This document shows, one piece after another, positions 22,541-32,748 of a DNA stretch of 64,000 bases (its first letter is position 1; the number at the start of each line of letters is the position of its first letter). Origin of the DNA: Ramazzottius varieornatus (lineage: Eukaryota; Tardigrada; Eutardigrada; Parachela; Ramazzottiidae); contig BDGG01000009.1 in the NCBI GenBank assembly GCA_001949185.1, positions 274,822 through 338,821 of the forward strand, read 5' to 3'. Both the position numbers and the translations under genes were made by a program. A model generated the notes under the pieces. It was not told where the DNA came from and did not search any database. It was given only the letters and a program-made list of their open reading frames with translations.

Positions 22541-25039
22541 ATGGTTTTCAACAAGGCCTTTGTGCTCGTATCATTGGGCTGCCTGGCTATTTGTGCTTAT
22601 GGATCAGTTATCCCAGGAAGATGTCCAGTGGTACCTGTTAAAACCGACTTCCAACCTGACCGGGTAAGTTTCCCATCTCATCCATATACAGTGCGGCGAA
22701 GCAAACTTGTCCCTTCTGTTTTGTCAAACGTGTCCGAGTCCATTTTCATGACTATCTTTATAAACTAAAAAGAAAGCCCATCTTCCAAGGTACAAAAATT
22801 TTCTGAAAACATCCTAGTTAACTGATCTGTCGTCGGCCTGGGGGCCTTTTCATGTATGCGGTTAGTGATCGGGGCAAACCGTAGTTTTTCTCGAAGGTCT
22901 GAATTCTACTTGAATTCAGGCTGAAATATCTCGGCCTTACTGTCGTTTTTCCCACGTTAGCTTGGATTCCCCAGCTTTCTGCATCAGCCGCATGGTCCGA
23001 CTGCGAAACATCAGTTTTCTAGATTCAAAAATCGTTTTGCAAAAGGATGAAAAAAGCAGTTCGTGCGCCAATTTTCGCGTTGAGCCGTTGAAGTTTTGGT
23101 TCGGAATTCTGGATATTCTTATCAGTCATGGGATACCTGGGTAGTGTCTGACAGAAGAAAGTTAGGGCTTTCTCGTCGAAATTATGACTGATTGTAGAAC
23201 TTACTCCGAAAGGCGACCGAATTTGTAGAAAAAATTGGGCGAGTTTGCTTCGCCGCACTGTATCTGCTGGCCACTCGCCATTTCATATCAGAAAGCTCTC
23301 TCTTGTAGTATTTAGGAGTATGGTACGAGATCCGGAAGTATTTTTCCATCTCAGACTACGGTCTGAACTGTTCAAAGACCAATGTTACCAAGCTGGGAAC
23401 CAATCTGTACCGTCTGGATAACAGCGCCACCGGTCTGGATAAGAACGGCAAGTGAGTACACAATTTCATGTCATCGCCGCTCGTTTTGTGTAGCACATGA
23501 CTGCTCTTTCCTGTTCACTTCAATCAACTTCCGGACGTTCATACTTCTCCCGTTTTGCAGTAAGACAGCTCTGAACACATCGGCCGCCGCCTACGCCCCC
23601 AACCCCAGCATACCGGCCAAACTGTCCGTCCTCTTCGGCAAATCGGGTAACTAAATTATAAAGAATAATGTAGTGAAGAACCAAGCTCAAGGACTCATTC
23701 TGCAGACTACACTGTGTCTCTGTCAAGAGAGTTTGACTGTGATATTTTTATGCAGCTTATTCTCCGGCATCCGACTACTGGATCGTCGATTCGGACTACA
23801 CCAACTTTACCATCGTATGTTTTATTTGCACTTTTCGGTCATGAGTTTCGAGCATTTCACGTTCGTATGCACAGATATCATAACGGTGCAAAATTAATAG
23901 GTGTGGTCATGCCGAAACGTGGCTAGTGGTCTTCTTCACAATGGTAAGTTTCGCGAGGCACCGATCGGGACCGGTCTTTGCTGGATACCCAAAGCGCAGA
24001 GGTTTCGAGCACTCGGTCTGACGAGCCCAAATAAAATGAGCTCGAGCTCGACCTGCAGATGTCACTTCAACAGCTTCATCAGCTTCACTGTCTCTTATAG
24101 GTATTTGGGCAGTAACCCCCTATCTGCATTCAAAAATTCGTGATTCCCTTCGTTATCAACCGATTTTGATATTTTAGAGTTTCCCAAAGAGATTAATGTT
24201 TTATTCTGAGGATCACGTGACTTTCGTACGACCTCATCAACAAATCAACTGGCAGTACTCGAGCTACGAACCGTCAAAAGTACCTTGTTTTTGGCACCAT
24301 CCTCAGGCTCTCAGCCAGCAGCTAGGACAATTCGCTTATCATCATAACGTAGTGTCAGTATCGGTCTTGGTACAAGGCCTATATGTGGATTTTTCTGAGC
24401 TCTGCAGAGAAGGGTTTGCAAATATGGCAACCAGGAAGTATTTCCGGTTGTTTTCGGTTGTTAATGTTCCGCACGCCTTGTTTCTGATACGTCCGCCGCC
24501 AAGATACGCGCTAGTGGCAGCTAATTCAGTGAAATGGTCAAGCTTTCTTGTTAACGCCATTCGATCGGTCGAAACAGAAGATATCGAAAGTTAAACGTAG
24601 AATCGTGCGTTTTTCACGGCGAGAAACTCAGATCGACATATTGGCAAAACTTTCATTAATCTCTCTGGGAAACGTTAAAATTGGTTGATAACGAAGGAAA
24701 ACACGAATTTTTGAATGAATGTTGGGGGTGCCCAGATACTTATGAGAGACAGTGTGTCAATGATACTGGAGCTTAATTTGGCTTAATATCGAATGATACT
24801 ATCAAAGATCAATGATACTGTCAGTGATACTGATACTACCAATGATACTGGAGTTTCAGGCCAAATTCACTGTGTTGATGACTGTGTTGCCTACGTTTGC
24901 AGCTCATGCGTGGGTAATTAGTCGCAACATCACGGGATTTTCACCGGAAGTGGAAGCTAAGATTGACGCATCTCTGAGCAAAAGCAATATTGATTCCACT
25001 CTGTTTCGACAAACTGTCCAAACCGGATGTGTCAACTGA
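22541..25039 (+). CDS. Apolipoprotein D-type lipocalin
   Basis: Secreted carrier of small hydrophobic ligands. Six exons (22541-22663, 23309-23451, 23561-23646, 23756-23814, 23901-23943, 24903-25039) encode 196 residues. A signal peptide (MVFNKAFVLVSLGCLAICAYG) precedes IPGRCP. The lipocalin GxW motif is YLGVWYEIRKY. SDYWIVDSDYTNFTIVWSC and AHAWVISRN match the ApoD beta-strand pattern, with paired cysteines (GRCP, LNCS, WSCR, GCVN). An ATG 18 bases upstream (22523) is also in frame; the downstream one gives the better signal peptide. Intron 1 carries a 572-bp inverted-repeat transposon and intron 5 a TGATACT array. Confidence 0.92.
22689..23260. mobile_element. TA-flanked 572-bp Tc1/mariner-like non-autonomous element
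   Basis: Ends CAGTGCGGCGAAGCAAACT and its exact inverted copy (19 bp), each bordered by TA (22687-22688, 23261-23262). CAGT ends plus a TA duplication are typical of the Tc1/mariner superfamily. No transposase frame is present. It fills most of lipocalin intron 1. Confidence 0.85.
24760..24852. repeat. Dispersed TGATACT array
   Basis: Six copies of TGATACT within 93 bases, in lipocalin intron 5, with irregular spacing. Confidence 0.75.
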
Positions 25040-26069
25040 AAGCCCGGTTAATCCCACGTAATCCTGGGAGAACATCATGACATTGTTCACTTGCAATTGG
25101 GCAGAGTGCGCTGTTGATCTATCAAATACTCTTCGTATTCGCTCGAGCTTTTACAGACCAATCAATGTCAGTGAACAAGTTCACTTTTATTATCACTAGA
25201 ATATCGATATTGAAGAAAAACTCGATTTGATTGGTTCTCATTTCTAAGTTTCAAAAGATGTACGTAAACAAATAAAAAGCAGCCCGGCACAAGCTACACT
25301 TCTTGAATTCGATTTTGACTTCCGGCAAACGCAGTATGAACATGTTACAAGAAATCCCGGAACAGCTGCACTTCTTATGTCGGTATACAAGAGTTGGCAA
25401 ACAAGCTCTACGATTTCGTTTTCACAAGTGGCGCAAGTCTTTGGTGGTATTGGCTGGAAGTGTGCGCCACTTGAAAGAGCGTTCTGGCCGAATTTGTCTG
25501 CCAAGCTTCAATATGTATATTGTAGAGTGTGCTGATGCAAGCGGAAATGAACAGAGAGCCCGCTGGTCTTTCGGCACCTCAGTTCTCTGTGGCTTTCAGT
25601 GCGCTGTTTCGTCCGGAAGGAATCTTGCCTGTGACAGAGAGAAGCACGGTATAGCCGGCTTTGACGGAGAAATCAAGCTAGAAAACGGTATTTTAACGCA
25701 AGGAGGAAATGACTCCCTTGAGGTTGCCCAGAGTCTATTCAGCGCACGTCTCGTTTCAATTAGCTTTTGACAACCAACAGTAGCACGTCCACGGTAATGT
25801 ACCAGGAAGACAGGATATAGCCTTTTTTCATCGAGATCTGTGCGCTGAGTCCTTCAATGGAGGCGAACAACCAGCACAACCTCCGCGATGCCCACACTTC
25901 ACTTCGTTAGATTGCCACAGATCCCCCGCATCATTGTCGAATTTAAAGCTACGGCGCTGTGTTGTGGAGAAATCATAGCTTCGATCGAGCCTCCAATATC
26001 AGGCCAAGATTTTAGCACTGTTCTCACTTCTGAGTATTTTTGATTTTTTTCGAAAAAAGCTAGGGCGGA
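25040..26069. other. Intergenic region lipocalin to guanylate cyclase
   Basis: 1 kb with one family A copy (25393-25508). The remaining open frames show no recognisable protein. Confidence 0.45.
25393..25508. repeat. Family A MITE copy, intergenic
   Basis: Left GTTGGCAAACAAGCTCTACG, core CAAGTGGCGCAAGTC / GTGTGCGCCACTTG, right AATTTGTCTGCCAAGC. Confidence 0.88.
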
Positions 26070-29007
26070 ATGTACGGATTTCTCCTTCAGTCGGTTTCGT
26101 CCTACCTACAACAGAGACTGGGTGAAAGCTACCAGCTGGCTTTGGAGGAAGCGGGTATCAGTGAAGAGGTCTTCAACACTCACGACAACTATCCCGACGC
26201 TTACGTACCGGCGCTGGCGCGAGCTGCATCCCACGTGGCAAAAGACGGCACCACACCCGAAGATTTTCTGGAAATGTTTGGCCGCATGTTCGTTCAGGTA
26301 AGTCACTAGGTTGACATACTTTTAAAAGTCATACCTTTAAAATGAAGTGCTGTTGATAGTATTGTCACGTTTACGGGCACGATAAGGTACGTGGACGGTA
26401 TTGCATCTTGGAGTGCATTCACAATGTGCTTCACGAAATGAGACGGTTAGGTCGCAGATAGGTACAGATGAGTCTATGCCATCATCTTTCTTGTAAGGAA
26501 TACTATTACACAGATTCTGCGGGTTGCCGGAAGATATTTACGCGACCTGCTGCGCAACCTGAACCACTTGCATCACAGTATGCGTTACAGTTATCCACGA
26601 ATGATCCATCCCTCCTTCATTGTCATGGAAGAGGATGTCAGTGGCATCATTCTTAAGTACGAATCGGTCCGCCTCGGCTTTGGACCTTACGTCATTGGCC
26701 AGGTACGTGCATTGCGATGGGTCTTTCCATCATCTTTTCAAATGATCAAAGCCGCCTCCACAGATAATGGTCGATGTTTCGGCTATCGTATTTTGATAAT
26801 AGATCAAAGAACTGGCCTCGAGGTTCTTTAATATCAAGACTATGACCATCACCACCCTCAGCTACGCTGACTCGGATGATCGTGGTACCCATGTGGTGAC
26901 GTTTGAGCTGAAGTTTCGTAATCTGGGATATCGGGATAGCATCTCCGGTTTCCGCTCACACTTTATCCATCCCTTCCCCAAGATGCAGGCCCATACCTTC
27001 TTCAGCATCCTACCCTACAGCTTCGGTACACTGAAGTCTTCTCGGTGAAATGTGCACACATATCGAACATACAGTTGTGTTTTCAAGTATTTGATGACGC
27101 CCTGGTGGTTCGCCACTGTGGCCCGAAATTTTCCCGCCTTTTCCAACAGCCGATCAAGGGTCGACCACTGAGCCAATCTTTTCAACCCAAGTTCCCTCAC
27201 TTTGACATGTCTTTTCCCACGGTACGCCCATCATCAATTTGACCGTGCCTTTGGCTGGGATAGACGGCCAAAGTGATGCTGTGGTTTTCCAACAGGCGCT
27301 TCGGATGCAAGATGTGGTCATTGAAATGGAGTCAGTGCCCTTCCTTCTCATATACAACCCACGAACCCACGCGCGGGTTCTGTCCAACAAGCGCCTTCTG
27401 CTGAAAGGCGAACTGCGACAGTTGTCTGCCACCTTGATTATCTACATTAGCTCAACACCAACGTCAGTACTCGTGGTCTTTGAGGGCAGCGGACAAATCT
27501 GAAGGATGTGAATTTCAAGATTATTGGCTGATTGTTTTGTTGTGTGTAGGTTGAGCGATCTCCACGAAGTTGAAGACATTGGCTTTTACCTCAGCGATTT
27601 ACCACTGCACAGCGGAAGCGCTGACCTGGCTTCGAACGGCTGGCATTCGTACAACGAAATCTTCCAGCATTTTCAGCAAGAAGCCGAAAAGAGCAAACAA
27701 CTGGAAGAGCTTCATCAACAACAGAACGAATGGCGCCAGCGCGGTGACACTCTCCTTGGCTCCATGATCCCAAGGTTAGCTAGAAGAATGAGCACATCAT
27801 TCCTGGTTCAACTGACACTTCGTTAGCTCAAGCATATCAAAATGCTGAACATTCCTCTTGTAGATACCTGTTGGATAAGCTGAAGAACGGAAACGATGAA
27901 ACCACTTCTACCACCCTGCTACAATATTGCGAGGTAGGCAATATGGTCAAACGGGACCCGGGCGAAGAAGTTCGACCAGATCGTTTTCCCAAGTGGCGCG
28001 CCTCTTCGGTATTATTGCGGGAAACAATGGGCCACTCAAAAAAATTATTCGTTTGCTGCAATGGCGCACCCTTCCAGCCAGCAATAATAGAGAGGTGCGC
28101 TCTTGTGCCGAGCTAGGAAACGCGCTCGCTTGTTAAATGTTAACCATACCCTTCTGCAGTTAGTGAATAAGATTACTTGTATGATACATCGATGCTTCTG
28201 TTTTAGCCATATGACGAAGTGACCTTGATGTTTGTCCGTCTGTATGATTTCACGAAAGTTTGGTAAGAAGTTGCCGAGTTCACTTTGGAAACTGGTCGCC
28301 TCAGTCCAGAATAATTGCGGTGTTAATATGGCCTTTTGTAGTGCGTCGTTGTCGGCAACGGAGACGTTGAGAGCCGTGAGTGTATGCTGGTCGACCATCG
28401 ACTCGTTGACAGACTACTACGATGTCCTCAAAGTGGAGAACCGGGCAGAAGAGTACATGGTGGCCAGTGGCATTCCCAAGCTCAATGGTCATCAGCACGC
28501 TGCCGAGATCTCCGGCTTGGCATTACGTATCATGCGCACCATATCTGCTCTCGATGTGCCGCAGATTCCCAGCACCGGCAAACTGACCATCCGCATCGGG
28601 ATAAGCACCGGGCCTGTGGTCGGTGGCATCGTCGGTCTCCATCTTCCCCGCTTTTGCATCTTTGGCGATACCGTCAACACGGCTTCACGGATGGAATCGA
28701 CAGGCTTGCGTAATATCGTGACTTTCTTCGGTTAAAGCTATACGAGAAGTTTATCAATTTTACTTATGCTTCTCCAACTTCAGCTTTCCGAATTCAATGC
28801 GCGCCAAAAACGCACGACTTGCTGAAGGAGCTTGGAGGTTTCCAGCTCACCGAACGAGGCTTGATGCCGGTCAAGGTACCTTATTGTACCAAAAAACTGT
28901 CAGACCTATATCCACACCTTGATGAACTTGTACAGGGAAAAGGCGAAATGATGGTGTATTGGTTGACTGGACAAGACGACGGCAAGAACACAAGCATGAA
29001 TTCCTGA
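26070..29007 (+). CDS. Atypical soluble guanylate cyclase beta-like subunit
   Basis: Haem-regulated cyclase that makes cGMP, of the Drosophila Gyc88E / nematode gcy-31 type (O2/NO sensing). Twelve exons: 26070-26297, 26360-26386, 26514-26702, 26803-27025, 27088-27221, 27296-27462, 27550-27774, 27864-27933, 28207-28262, 28342-28709, 28784-28875, 28936-29007; 616 residues. The H-NOX domain (1-185) begins MYGFLL, keeps the haem His at residue 105 (NHLHHS) and the YxSxR motif (YESVR, 134-138). H-NOXA, the signalling helix (GFYLSDLPLH, RGDTLLGSMIPR) and the cyclase domain (KVE, PRFCIFGDTVNTASRMES) follow. The first metal Asp is replaced (FVRLYDFT), as in beta-type subunits, so it probably works as a heterodimer. 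Exon 2 is a 27-nt microexon. Confidence 0.92.
27961..28113. repeat. Family A MITE copy, double hairpin, cyclase intron 8
   Basis: Left GAAGAAGTTCGACCAGATCG; two cores (AAGTGGCGCGCC / GGGCCACTC and AATGGCGCACCC / GGTGCGCTCTTG); right GTGCCGAGCT. The family arms are well preserved. Confidence 0.82.
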
Positions 29008-29128
29008 TTAACAACAACCTAGTTTCTTCTTGTTCTTCTCTGTACTCGTATGTCTATTCAATTATCGAATCACCACAGATGATGTCACATCAAAACAGCG
29101 GTATCACAGAATCAGTCAGAAGTAAAAA

Positions 29129-30502
29129 TCATCTGAAGCGAGGCAACGGAACGATAGCAGCCGGCTTTTTATGGGCGGAAACAATACGCGAGGTCATCAA
29201 TCTACTTGTTTTCAGCGCCAGCGTGTTCGCTGTCGAATGTGAGGCTTCCTCCTTTTTACCCGGCGTTTCACGGCCAGACTTGATCACAGTAACATCGCCA
29301 CCGCCACCGCCACGGGTACGTGTTTGGTCACACTTGACGCCCAGAAGGGAGCTTCTCATCCGCCGACACTGCCTGCCACCACTATCGCCCGTCCCCGCCG
29401 TCTTGGTCGAAGCCGACGACAAGGATGACCTGGCAGTAACCGTTTCTTCCTTCTCAGCCATAGCGTGATTCATCCCATAGTCGTAGGACATCAAATCAGC
29501 TTCCGCTGACAAACCAGTGTTACCAAAGGAAGAATGCGAAGTCATCGAGATGGAAGGTAGAGAGTATTCATCCCAGCTGTGACTTGAGCTAGATTTCTTC
29601 CGCTCTTGTAGGACGTTGCTCAGTTGTCGCGACTGCTTTTCCAAGAGCTGAATGCGCAGCTTATTGGCCATAATCTGCATGCGCATATCCAAGATGGCGT
29701 CGCCCGATGGGCGAGTGGAGCAGGGTCCATACGGGTCGGGGTATGTCAGCAGCAGCAGCTCGTTCTTCTTCAGACTGTCTATTTCCTCCTCCAGTTCCTT
29801 GATTTTACTCCGTACACTACCGCTCTCTTCCTCGCCGTACGGTAGAGTGATGGTCGAGGTGGAACTGCGACGGGAGATTGTGCGTGTTCTGGACCGAAGG
29901 CTGTTTTGCATAGGGTGGAACTTGCGGCTTGACAAGCGGCTGGACGTACTACGTGGAGGCGGGCTGGTTGACTCTGACCTTTTTCCCTGTTGGTAGGGAT
30001 GACCATCATCATCAGGGTTTGAAAGTCGGGATGTTGGTCTTGATTGCGAGATGACAGGGATGTTATCGTTGACGTGGGCGTCGACAGGCCGGAAAGCGGT
30101 GCGTGGTCTGAGGCCGGTCAACGGTCGTTCTTGTGCAGTTCGGACAATGTCGAGAGCTTGGAGAACAAGCTGACTGATGGGAGGGGGCGTTTCACCGTCG
30201 GCTGTGTCGGCAAAGGGGGAAGATGAGGTGGAGGCAATGAGAGCCCGCAAGACGGAAGAGAGACGCGTCAGAAGCAGGCGTAAAAGTTTGGCTTCGATGG
30301 TTTGAAGGGCGGACTGGGACAAGCAAGCGGTGCTACAGGTTAACAGGTTGTCGATTTGTGGAGAGTCGACGCTGTGATGGGATAAAATATGGCGGCTGAG
30401 GGTAGTACAGTTACCGCAAAGGAAGTCATCGACGTAAGAGTGGATATCGGTCAGCTGGAGGCGCAGCTCTTTGACCGACAGATCTTCCGGCATGTTTGCC
30501 AC
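29129..30502 (-). CDS. Intronless Ser/Arg-rich coiled-coil protein, unknown
   Basis: A single uninterrupted 457-residue frame, the longest intronless gene here. Residues 1-125 look helical and hydrophobic (LRLQLTDIHSYVDDFL, KLLRLLLTRLSSVLRALI). 150-225 is low-complexity Ser/Arg/Pro. 230-255 is a coiled-coil (SKIKELEEEIDSLKKNELLLL) and 280-310 a second helix (MANKLRIQLLEKQSRQLSNVL). The tail is basic and Ser-rich with a GGGGG run. There is no signal peptide. The layout recalls centrosomal/cytoskeletal CCDC proteins, but I do not recognise the family. It is convergent with the cyclase gene; 121 bp separate the stops. Confidence 0.72.
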   Translation of the reverse strand: MANMPEDLSVKELRLQLTDIHSYVDDFLCGNCTTLSRHILSHHSVDSPQIDNLLTCSTACLSQSALQTIEAKLLRLLLTRLSSVLRALIASTSSSPFADTADGETPPPISQLVLQALDIVRTAQERPLTGLRPRTAFRPVDAHVNDNIPVISQSRPTSRLSNPDDDGHPYQQGKRSESTSPPPRSTSSRLSSRKFHPMQNSLRSRTRTISRRSSTSTITLPYGEEESGSVRSKIKELEEEIDSLKKNELLLLTYPDPYGPCSTRPSGDAILDMRMQIMANKLRIQLLEKQSRQLSNVLQERKKSSSSHSWDEYSLPSISMTSHSSFGNTGLSAEADLMSYDYGMNHAMAEKEETVTARSSLSSASTKTAGTGDSGGRQCRRMRSSLLGVKCDQTRTRGGGGGDVTVIKSGRETPGKKEEASHSTANTLALKTSRLMTSRIVSAHKKPAAIVPLPRFR

Positions 30503-30667
30503 TCCGTCCTAAGTCCACTCAGCGCACCATCGATTCGTCATGTGCATGAAAGATAGTCGTGCCATAATTTGAACCGAAGATCGGAGTCGTCAGTATTGAT
30601 GACTGTTCGAAATTTATCGCTAAAGGTAGCTTGGTGACCGGCAAGGGCAGAGAGATTAGAGGAGGTA

Positions 30668-30836
30668 CAGTGTACGACAAAATAAACCGTTGGAAATGAG
30701 TGTTGGATGGAGCCAGATGGCTCAAGCCAATGAAATTTGCGCATACAGCAAAACCTAATTCTCATTGGCTGAGGGGTAAGCAAGCTCCAGCTGGAGTGCT
30801 ACGCCCATTTTTAACGGTTAATTTTGTCGTACACTG
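30668..30836. mobile_element. TA-flanked 169-bp inverted-repeat element
   Basis: Arms of about 33 bp begin CAGTGTACGACAAAAT at both ends in inverse orientation, bordered by TA (30666-30667, 30837-30838). The interior carries a smaller inverted pair AGCCAATGA / TCATTGGCT. Tc1/mariner-like by its CAGTG ends. Confidence 0.85.
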
Positions 30837-30837
30837 T

Positions 30838-31158
30838 AGAGTAGAGCACTGGGCCGCAGGTCCAAAAGTACGCTGTAACTGTGCTGCGCACATTACCAGG
30901 GCGCTGTACGCTGCGCTGTGCTGCACAACTTTCATGCCCAGTGCTTAAGCAGCTGTGCTGCAGATGCACGTTGACCTGGTGCAACTGCGCGGAACGCCGA
31001 TGAATTGACGTGGTTTGTAATTCAGTCAGCGAAATGGAGAACCTGGAGAACGTTGCCCTAAAGTACGGCAAAGCTGAGACGCTGCAGCTGTGCTGCAGCA
31101 CAGCACAGCTGCATTGCAGTGCAGCGCATGCGACCAGATTCCGTGCTCTACTGTAGAG
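30838..31158. repeat. GCTGCAG-rich inverted-repeat element
   Basis: Ends AGTAGAGCAC (30840-30849) and GTGCTCTACT (31143-31152) in inverse orientation. The interior is rich in GCTGTGCTGCAG; GCAGCTGTGCTG / CAGCACAGCTGC forms a self-complementary core near 31083-31112. Confidence 0.7.
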
Positions 31159-31305
31159 GAACCGCTGTATTTACCGTAGAGGCCCAAAACATGGAAGCGG
31201 TAGACGCACTCACCACGACGGCGAACAACACCATTGGTCCGATACGCACAGAGGCCATGCTCCGGCAGAGTCGGTCACATTACGGTTACTCGACTGTTGA
31301 ATTAG

Positions 31306-31715
31306 TGCCAATCCTTTTACCACGCGCCCCCACGCAGCGCACCCACCGCCGGTTGTCGGAGGCGGTGCCAGACTGAGCGCAGAAATGCACGATGGGCCTT
31401 CGCGCATGACACGCACATGCATGCCATGCACTGGCTGAAATCAAACTCAGCTAAGTATGTGGCAGAGCGTACGAGTCGGTCAAGTTAAATTTCGTCCGCC
31501 TGTGGTCACGGAACGCATGAACAGTGACGTAAGGTGAGCGAAATTTAGTATGCCTAGTTTGGACCAGCTCCCTCGTTTCTTTTGTGAGAGACGGCTCGAT
31601 ACGGGTTCGACAGTGCGGTCACATGTGATGCGGTTACGCCTGAGACGTGTGCTGCGTCAGTTGTTCTGGCCTATCTGGCTTGCGCGTAATATCGGGTGGT
31701 AAAAGGATTGGCACT
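31306..31715. mobile_element. TA-flanked 410-bp inverted-repeat element
   Basis: Ends GTGCCAATCCTTTTACCAC and its exact inverted copy, each next to TA. There is no coding frame. Probably a non-autonomous DNA transposon. Confidence 0.83.
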
Positions 31716-32748
31716 ATGTTAAATTGATAAGATTCCTAGGTTATACAGCGTCGAAGCACGATGGTATGGAACCGTGCAAACTCAACAGCACACTGCAAGG
31801 CTAACGTCCACGAGTAATTCGAGCGTTCACAGGTGGCCAGGAGAAAGCAGCAGGTGGAAGGAAGCTAAGAAGCCTCGTCGAGCACGGGATGTCAAGCTGC
31901 TTACGCAATAACCTGGTGAATTCGTTCAGAAGTGCTTTATGTGTCACGTGTCTTGCTCACCCGTGAGCGAAGCTTGTTTGTCCACGTGGTTCGATACTTA
32001 CTTACGGTAGCAGCTCCGCAGTGAGCCGTATTTAGGTGCTTGCCGGACCTACGCCACAAACGCAGGCGCTTCATGTGCCTGCACGCATAGTTAATGGGCA
32101 ATCTATCAGGTAAGGCCGAACTGTCGGTTTGTCCAAGCAGCTAAAGGTCATCCGAGGTCATCGATTTGACCTCGACCTTTAATGGTCGCTAGTCCGGCAA
32201 TGACTTTATCATTGGAAGACTGGCGTGACGTGCGTACGCGTTCCTCTACCCCCTCTAGTCTCTCTGGCAAGGGCATCAGAAGAAAAAACAGTTTATCAAG
32301 GCGGGTCGATCGACAAACATTTCAAACGTGGAAGAAAACACTAAATACTTTCAGAAAGCAAGCCTCGAACTCGAACACCCGGAAGTGTAATAAGACTTGC
32401 TGTCAAGCACCGACTAAATTATTCAGTATCAATATCGTTGCTCGTCAAATGTGTGACATAGTTTGTTCGACTCACAAGGCAAATCCCGCTGTTGGCGTAG
32501 TTGAAAGATAGAGGAGTTTTGTTATTGTCTGAAGACTTTCTTAAGATTGGTAAAATCACAATGAGAAGGAGAAGATCAGATACGAGTCCGCAGTGCGTCG
32601 ACAAGCTTTCTTTGGTTCAGTACAGTACAGCAGCAACGACTATAGCGCGTTATGGCGTTGATTCTGCGTCGGCTTCTCTGGCTTTCACCAGAGCTTTTAC
32701 TGCACATCACATTTAATTTAACGTCACCGATCGATGGTTCAGGACTTT

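Larger units (their letters stand above)
30503..32748. other. Repeat island, no supportable gene
   Basis: 2.2 kb made largely of three adjacent inverted-repeat elements (30668-30836, 30838-31158, 31306-31715). From 31716 to 32748 there is no recognisable coding or repeat feature. The promoter of the coiled-coil gene must lie at its left edge. Confidence 0.5.

Noticed and set aside
27222-27295. Frameshift in the guanylate cyclase gene after SFPT
   Set aside because: The open frame continuing from 27239 tempts one to infer a frameshift, but an intron from GTACGC at 27222 to the acceptor TTTCCAACAG at 27295 restores phase and family alignment.
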